Assembly (NCBI RefSeq): GCF_026151205.1
Contig: NW_026971959.1
Location: 1-13,643, forward strand
DNA: 13,643 bases
Source of the DNA: Bolinopsis microptera
Lineage: Eukaryota > Ctenophora > Tentaculata > Lobata > Bolinopsidae
Direction of reading: 5' to 3'
Below the pieces are notes generated by a model, which was not told the origin of the DNA, searched no databases, and saw only the letters and a list, made by a program, of their open reading frames with translations. Shown in pieces: positions 9,223 to 13,643 of the stretch. The position numbers and the translations under genes were made by a program. The stretch's first letter is position 1. Each line of letters begins with the position of its first letter.

Positions 9223-10800
9223 TTTTGCAATTTTAAACAACTTCTTGTGCACTTGTCTGACAATATTAACCCCGAACGGAAAGATTAAATAAAACAAAAT
9301 CGGAAAAAAAATATCGTAAAACAGACAAGAAAAAAGTGTATGTGGTGCATGGTTGCTTGATTCGCGATGTCAATCTTTCGCCGATCTGCTCGTGGTTGCG
9401 AAAAGATGTCGCCGGCCCGAGATCCGCCAGGTAGTGCAGTCGCGCTACAAAGCGCAATGTGCCCCCCCCCCACAAAAAATTTTTTTGCCAAAAAACTTTT
9501 GTGTGTATCTGCATCAAAAGTAAGGTATAATCACATAAAAAAATAAGTAAAATTTATGACAAATTGTCACATCACCCACTAATGTGACCATATGTTAATA
9601 GGATTGGCCCTGCCGCTGCTACATCGTAGTCATTCTGCCATCGAGAAGAAAAAGCGGCCGCGCGCTTAGACCATCGATAAAAGTTTTAAATGATGATAAA
9701 ACGTCAACATCATCGGACAACACCATGTTACAAAAAAACATCGCACTAATGCGAAAAATACATAAAATACAATAATTGAGCCCCTAAATATTATTCTGAA
9801 ACAAATAAGATTTTTAAACATGAAATATTTATATATGTATGTTTACAACCTACCCAGGTCTCGCGCCGCGAGTATGTGACACAACCTAAGGAAGCAGATT
9901 ATTTTCACGAGTTATCTTACCCGGTTAAATTAATAAATCAAAAATGACTAACTTAACAATATATAACACATATTTTTAAACAAATTTAACAAAACATTAT
10001 TTTTTCATTAAGAATAGTTTTAAAAATATAAATTTTAAAAAGACGCCGCGCAAATTACATTAACTGGAATTGCGAAAATCGAGCGCTACAAAAATTCAAC
10101 TTTATCTAGGGTCTCCATGTCTCTAGGAAAATTCATCACGTAGAAATTTTCTAAAACATGTCTTGTTGTTCAATGCCCGTGACTTTCATATTGATGACAT
10201 ATTATTAAAGTCGTAGCATTTCACATTTAAGCCCGAGTTAAGGTGATCCCGCATGAAGGGCCAGCGCAAGGGGTGGATCAAATGAGGCATGTGACGAATG
10301 TGCGATCGTCCTGATGGTTTTGGCAGCGAATGAGATGGATTATCTCTCTATTTAGGGATGAGTTCGCGCGCACAAGTTTCCCACTTTTATCTATTTGTGC
10401 CGTTCAATCTGATTGATGATGTATACTTTGTTACGCATTATATGTAGCTGAGATCACACACACAATAGACCAGGATGTGAGCGTCTTGTTGTGAAAGGTG
10501 CAGTCAACTACCGCTGGGGTTCCTTTTCTGCCAACGCGGTGGGGTTTGGGAGTTCCCCGCGTTTTGTCATCAACTACTAACACTCCCGTACCAATTTCGC
10601 GTATACGAACGATAAATAAGAGCTCTAAATCAAGAAAAATATACTCACAAAAATTTACATAAAATAAAAATCTAGGAACGAAACCTCAAAGCACGTCCCA
10701 TCAACGGGGGAACAACATAAGATGAGAGTTTGAAGCGGCGAAACGATACCTTTGCAGCTCTTTATATGATGCTGCTGCCCTGAGTGCGTTGATACTTCCT
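9197..10800 (-). repeat. Unit U4, fourth copy, inverted and incomplete
   Basis: This is the reverse complement of U3 in order. Anchors are 9437-9457 with 8939-8951, 9598-9650 with 8820-8860, about 10297-10327 with 8262-8290, 10524-10546 with 8090-8112, and 10733-10790 with 7880-7912. Identity is about 60% by eye. There is extra sequence in U4 around 10420-10520. A C10 run at 9462-9471 has no counterpart in U3. No reading frame is preserved. Similarity fades after about 10800. Confidence 0.55.
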
Positions 10801-11100
10801 ATATAGTGTCCCCCTCAGTCCACATGAGATTCTAAACCTCATAATTGCGAAATGTTTGTAATTCTAGTTTAAATTCGTCAAATAAATCCTGTGATGATGG
10901 TAGAACAGAAAAAAAGTGATAGATATTCTCCTCGAAATCACACAGAAAATATAGAGCACAGAAGATGCATTAAAATTGGGACGAAGGAGACAAATGACCT
11001 ATTATTCCCAAACAAGCGTAGCCTGAGTTTTAAGGAAATGATGAAGCAGTAGCAGAAAAAGACACTTCCTGCAAACAACACTGAACTTCTAGTTCTCTTC
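10801..11100. other. Weakly matching tail of U4, no gene seen
   Basis: Composition is like the rest of U4, and a few short similarities to U3 (about 7560-7700) can be traced, for example near 11018-11060. They are too weak to call. No open frame, RNA or repeat is supported. Homopolymer-rich sequence begins at its right edge. Confidence 0.4.
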
Positions 11101-13643
11101 TAAAAAAAATTTTTGTTTACCTTTTCCCCCGGTTAAAAAACTTGGGGGAATTATGAATAAAGTATATTCAAAGTTTTCAAAAATTTAAATTCTGCCCTTG
11201 TTTAAATCAAAGCTTAAAAATTACTCCTTTTGGTGAAAGGTTTATGGAAACGCCCGGTTCCCCGTTTTCCCCGGGAAAAAAAAAAAAAGGGAGACAAAAA
11301 GAAAAATTGAATGATTAAACCCTTCCCAAAAATTCTTGTGGAATTATCTAAAGGCAAGTTAAACAAAGTAAATAAGGAAAGTGGGCTCCTAGGAAGGGTA
11401 AAAGTTAATAAAGACATACTTAAGTAAATTTTAACAATTGAATATTTGGGTTTTTAAGGGGGCCCCGGGGGGCCCCAAGGGTTCCTTCATGGGGGAAAAA
11501 TTTTTCCCCCAAAATTGAACTTTTTATTTGTTTTTTTCCCTGATAAAAGGGGAAAGTAAAATATTTTAAAATCAGAAAATTTTTTTTTTGTCCCGTGGAA
11601 AAAAATTTTCGTTTTTCCAATGCCGGTTCCCCCAAAAGGCGTAGGTGTTGGTAAAATTGTTATTTCCCCCCGAGCGATTTTTTTTGATCGCAATTATGCC
11701 CCTGAAAATCGAGTCTAAAAAAATCTATCTTTCCCCCTTAATTTTTTTTGGGAAAAACAAACCCGGAAAAAAATTTTTTTAGGATATGGGTTTTTTGGGG
11801 GTCATTTAAAAAGAGATTTAGTGCGCAGAATTTTTGAATAGGCCCCCTTTAAAAAATTTTGTTATTTTTGATTTTGAAAAAATTTTTAAGAAAAAATTTT
11901 TTAGACCGATTTTCAGGGGGAACAAAACAAAAAAAAATCCCCAAACGCGTAAAACCAATTAACCAACACGGGGTTTTAAAACCTTTTTACCCGGAAAATT
12001 TTCCCCGGCTAGGGAAAAAAAAACATTTTTTTTCCCGGGATCAAAGGCATCTTTTATAGATTTTTTTCACTTTCCCCCCCTCTAAAAAAAAACAAACCTA
12101 AAAGATTTTTTGAGAAAAATTTCGATTTAAAAAACCCCCCTCCCCCCCCTTAATTAAAAATTTTTTTTTTCATTAAAAAAACCCTTGCCCAAATTTTGGC
12201 CAAGGGTGAAAAATTTTTTTTTATTTCTAATAATAATAAAAACTCATTTTTTTCCCAGCTTTTTTTAAATTTTTATCGGGGGACAAAGTATTTCCCAAAT
12301 TCCCTCATCCCCCTTTTAAGATAAAATAAAATTTTGTTTTTTTCAAATTTTCCAAACCACCCCTTTTTTTATTAATGATATCAACAATTCCCCCCTTATT
12401 TTTTTTGGGATCAAAAGGAAAAAAACTATTTTTTCCCCCGTCAAGATACTTCCCCCTTTTAGAAATTTTTTTCCAAGAAGTTTCCCCCCCCTTTGTTGCT
12501 TCAACTCATTTTAGTTTTTTGATTTAAAAACTCCCCCCTTTTTACCCAAATTTTATCAAAAACAAAATTAAAAAAAATTTTTCCCCAAATTTAATAATTT
12601 TTTTGGGGGAAAAAATTTTTTTGGAATTTTCTAATGGCCCTTTTTTATTTTTAGAAAAACCCTTTTTAACAAATAAAACACTTTTTTTTAAAAAAAATAA
12701 AATTAGAAAAAGGGGCCCGTGAGTTTTTTTTTTTTTCAATTTTTTAAAATTTTTTTTTTTTTTACTGATTTTTATAAATAAAAACATTAAAGTGCTTTGC
12801 TCCCCCTTTTTGTGCTAATAAAAAAATGGTTTGACCCCTTAAAAGCTTGAAGGAAGCTATGATAAAACCCCAGTTTTTTCTTATGGGGGGCCCCCAAATC
12901 TTTTGAAAATTTTTTCCCTATTTTCCCCTTTTGCGCAAAAAAATTTGGGGGTCCCCTTGGGCCCAAAGAATAAATCCAAAATTTTAAAAAAAAACACATT
13001 TTTTGGGGGTTAAAGGAAAAAAGTACTAAAAAAACCCCGTATTTTAAAAAAAAAAACATTCTAATTTCAGAAACTAATTTTTTGAAACATGGGGCCCCCC
13101 GAGGTTGGGGGTTTTTTTTTAACCATTCCAATTAAAAAACCATGGGAAAAAAAAGGGGATTTTTCCCCTTTTTGGACCCAAATAAATTATTAATAGAAAC
13201 AATGCCCCCTGAAATTTTTATTGAAGGAGGTTCCTTTTTGGGGGGTTTTTGGTTTTGGGGCCCGGTTGTTTGTTAAAATAAAATAAAAAATTAAAAAAAA
13301 CAAGGGCAAAATTTTTTAATTGGGGGTTTGAAAAAAAAAATGCCTAACCGAAAACTCTTTTTGTGGGGCCCCTGGCCGGGGAAAGACAGGGGGGCGGGGG
13401 TTGACAAAGTCGAAAATTTAAAAAAAAAAAACAGAGCCTTTTGACAGAAAAGATGACGGGGGGTCCAAGGGTTGAAAAAAATGGAGAAAAGGGGAAAAAT
13501 TCGCTATGCTATGGACTTTTTTGGGTTAAGGAAAAAATTTCAGGGAGGCTTAAACACTACTTTAGCCCAAACAAAAATTTTTTTTTTTCTCTGGTGGAAA
13601 CCTAGGTTGGTAGGTTTTTTCCCAAATTTGTCCCCGGGAAAAT
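11101..13643. other. Homopolymer-rich, low-information sequence, probably failed base-calling
   Basis: From about 11100 the sequence turns into runs of four to twelve identical bases of all four kinds, in blocks such as GGGGCCCC, AAAATTTT and TTTTCCCC. Short frames in it encode mostly Lys, Phe, Pro and Gly runs, as such blocks must. No repeat period, gene or RNA is visible, and neither strand shows coding structure. The change is abrupt compared with the preceding 11 kb. I treat everything to the right edge as unreliable sequence. Natural low-complexity DNA is less likely, because it usually favours one or two bases or a fixed period. Confidence 0.75.
12181..12207. other. 27-bp near-perfect palindrome
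   Basis: ACCCTTG at 12181-12187 pairs with CAAGGGT at 12201-12207, and after one mismatch CCAAA at 12189-12193 pairs with TTTGG at 12195-12199. It is the only strong inverted repeat noted in the homopolymer-rich tail. Since that tail is unreliable, the palindrome may be an accident of base-calling. Confidence 0.4.

Noticed and set aside
9266-9517. Minus-strand frame with a GC-rich middle (AGDIFSQPRADRRKIDIAN-like in one frame)
   Set aside because: Two frames look equally coding-like, a C10 run interrupts it, and the aligned part of U3 does not keep either frame.
7904-9661. Two GCGGCCGC (NotI) sites at 7904-7911 and 9654-9661, which might suggest cloning
   Set aside because: They lie at non-corresponding places of U3 and U4, and no vector or linker sequence flanks them.
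12542-13131. Minus-strand frames of 81 and 114 codons in the homopolymer tail
   Set aside because: They encode runs of Lys, Phe, Gly and Pro produced by A, T, C and G homopolymers, with no domain-like composition.

Overview
The window looks like AT-rich eukaryotic, probably invertebrate, non-genic DNA. It has minisatellites, no compact gene layout and no reading frame longer than about 131 codons in 13.6 kb. It could equally be a poorly polished contig end. No organism can be named from it, and no gene, tRNA, rRNA, CRISPR array or known mobile-element protein could be recognised with confidence.

Positions 1-1155 look like fairly clean sequence. A reading frame enters from the left edge. It stays open to 366, and a neighbouring frame carries on to a stop at 524-526 if one base of a G8 run at 350-357 is ignored. 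Two tandem repeats follow: a 36-bp repeat that starts on that stop codon (526-660), and a 57-bp repeat built from two related half-units (903-1155).

The main structure is at about 1400-11000. One sequence unit of roughly 2.6-2.7 kb appears four times in alternating orientation: U1 (+, to about 3896), U2 (-, 3896-6598), U3 (+, 6598-9196) and U4 (-, 9196 to about 10800-11100). The window therefore folds back on itself about three centres, near 3896, 6598 and 9196. U1/U2 similarity is clear, with perfect 20-mers. U3 and U4 are much more diverged but alignable in order. Differences between copies are rich in single-base indels and copy-specific G/C homopolymers, and no reading frame is kept between copies. 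The pattern fits an uncorrected multi-pass single-molecule read, or a read around a molecule with closed hairpin ends. An old, decayed natural inverted array is the main alternative.

From about 11100 to the end the sequence becomes strings of homopolymers (A, T, C and G runs of 4-12). It resembles failed base-calling rather than biology, and the reading frames there are homopolymer artefacts.

All similarity statements come from reading the sequence by eye. No alignment or database search was run.
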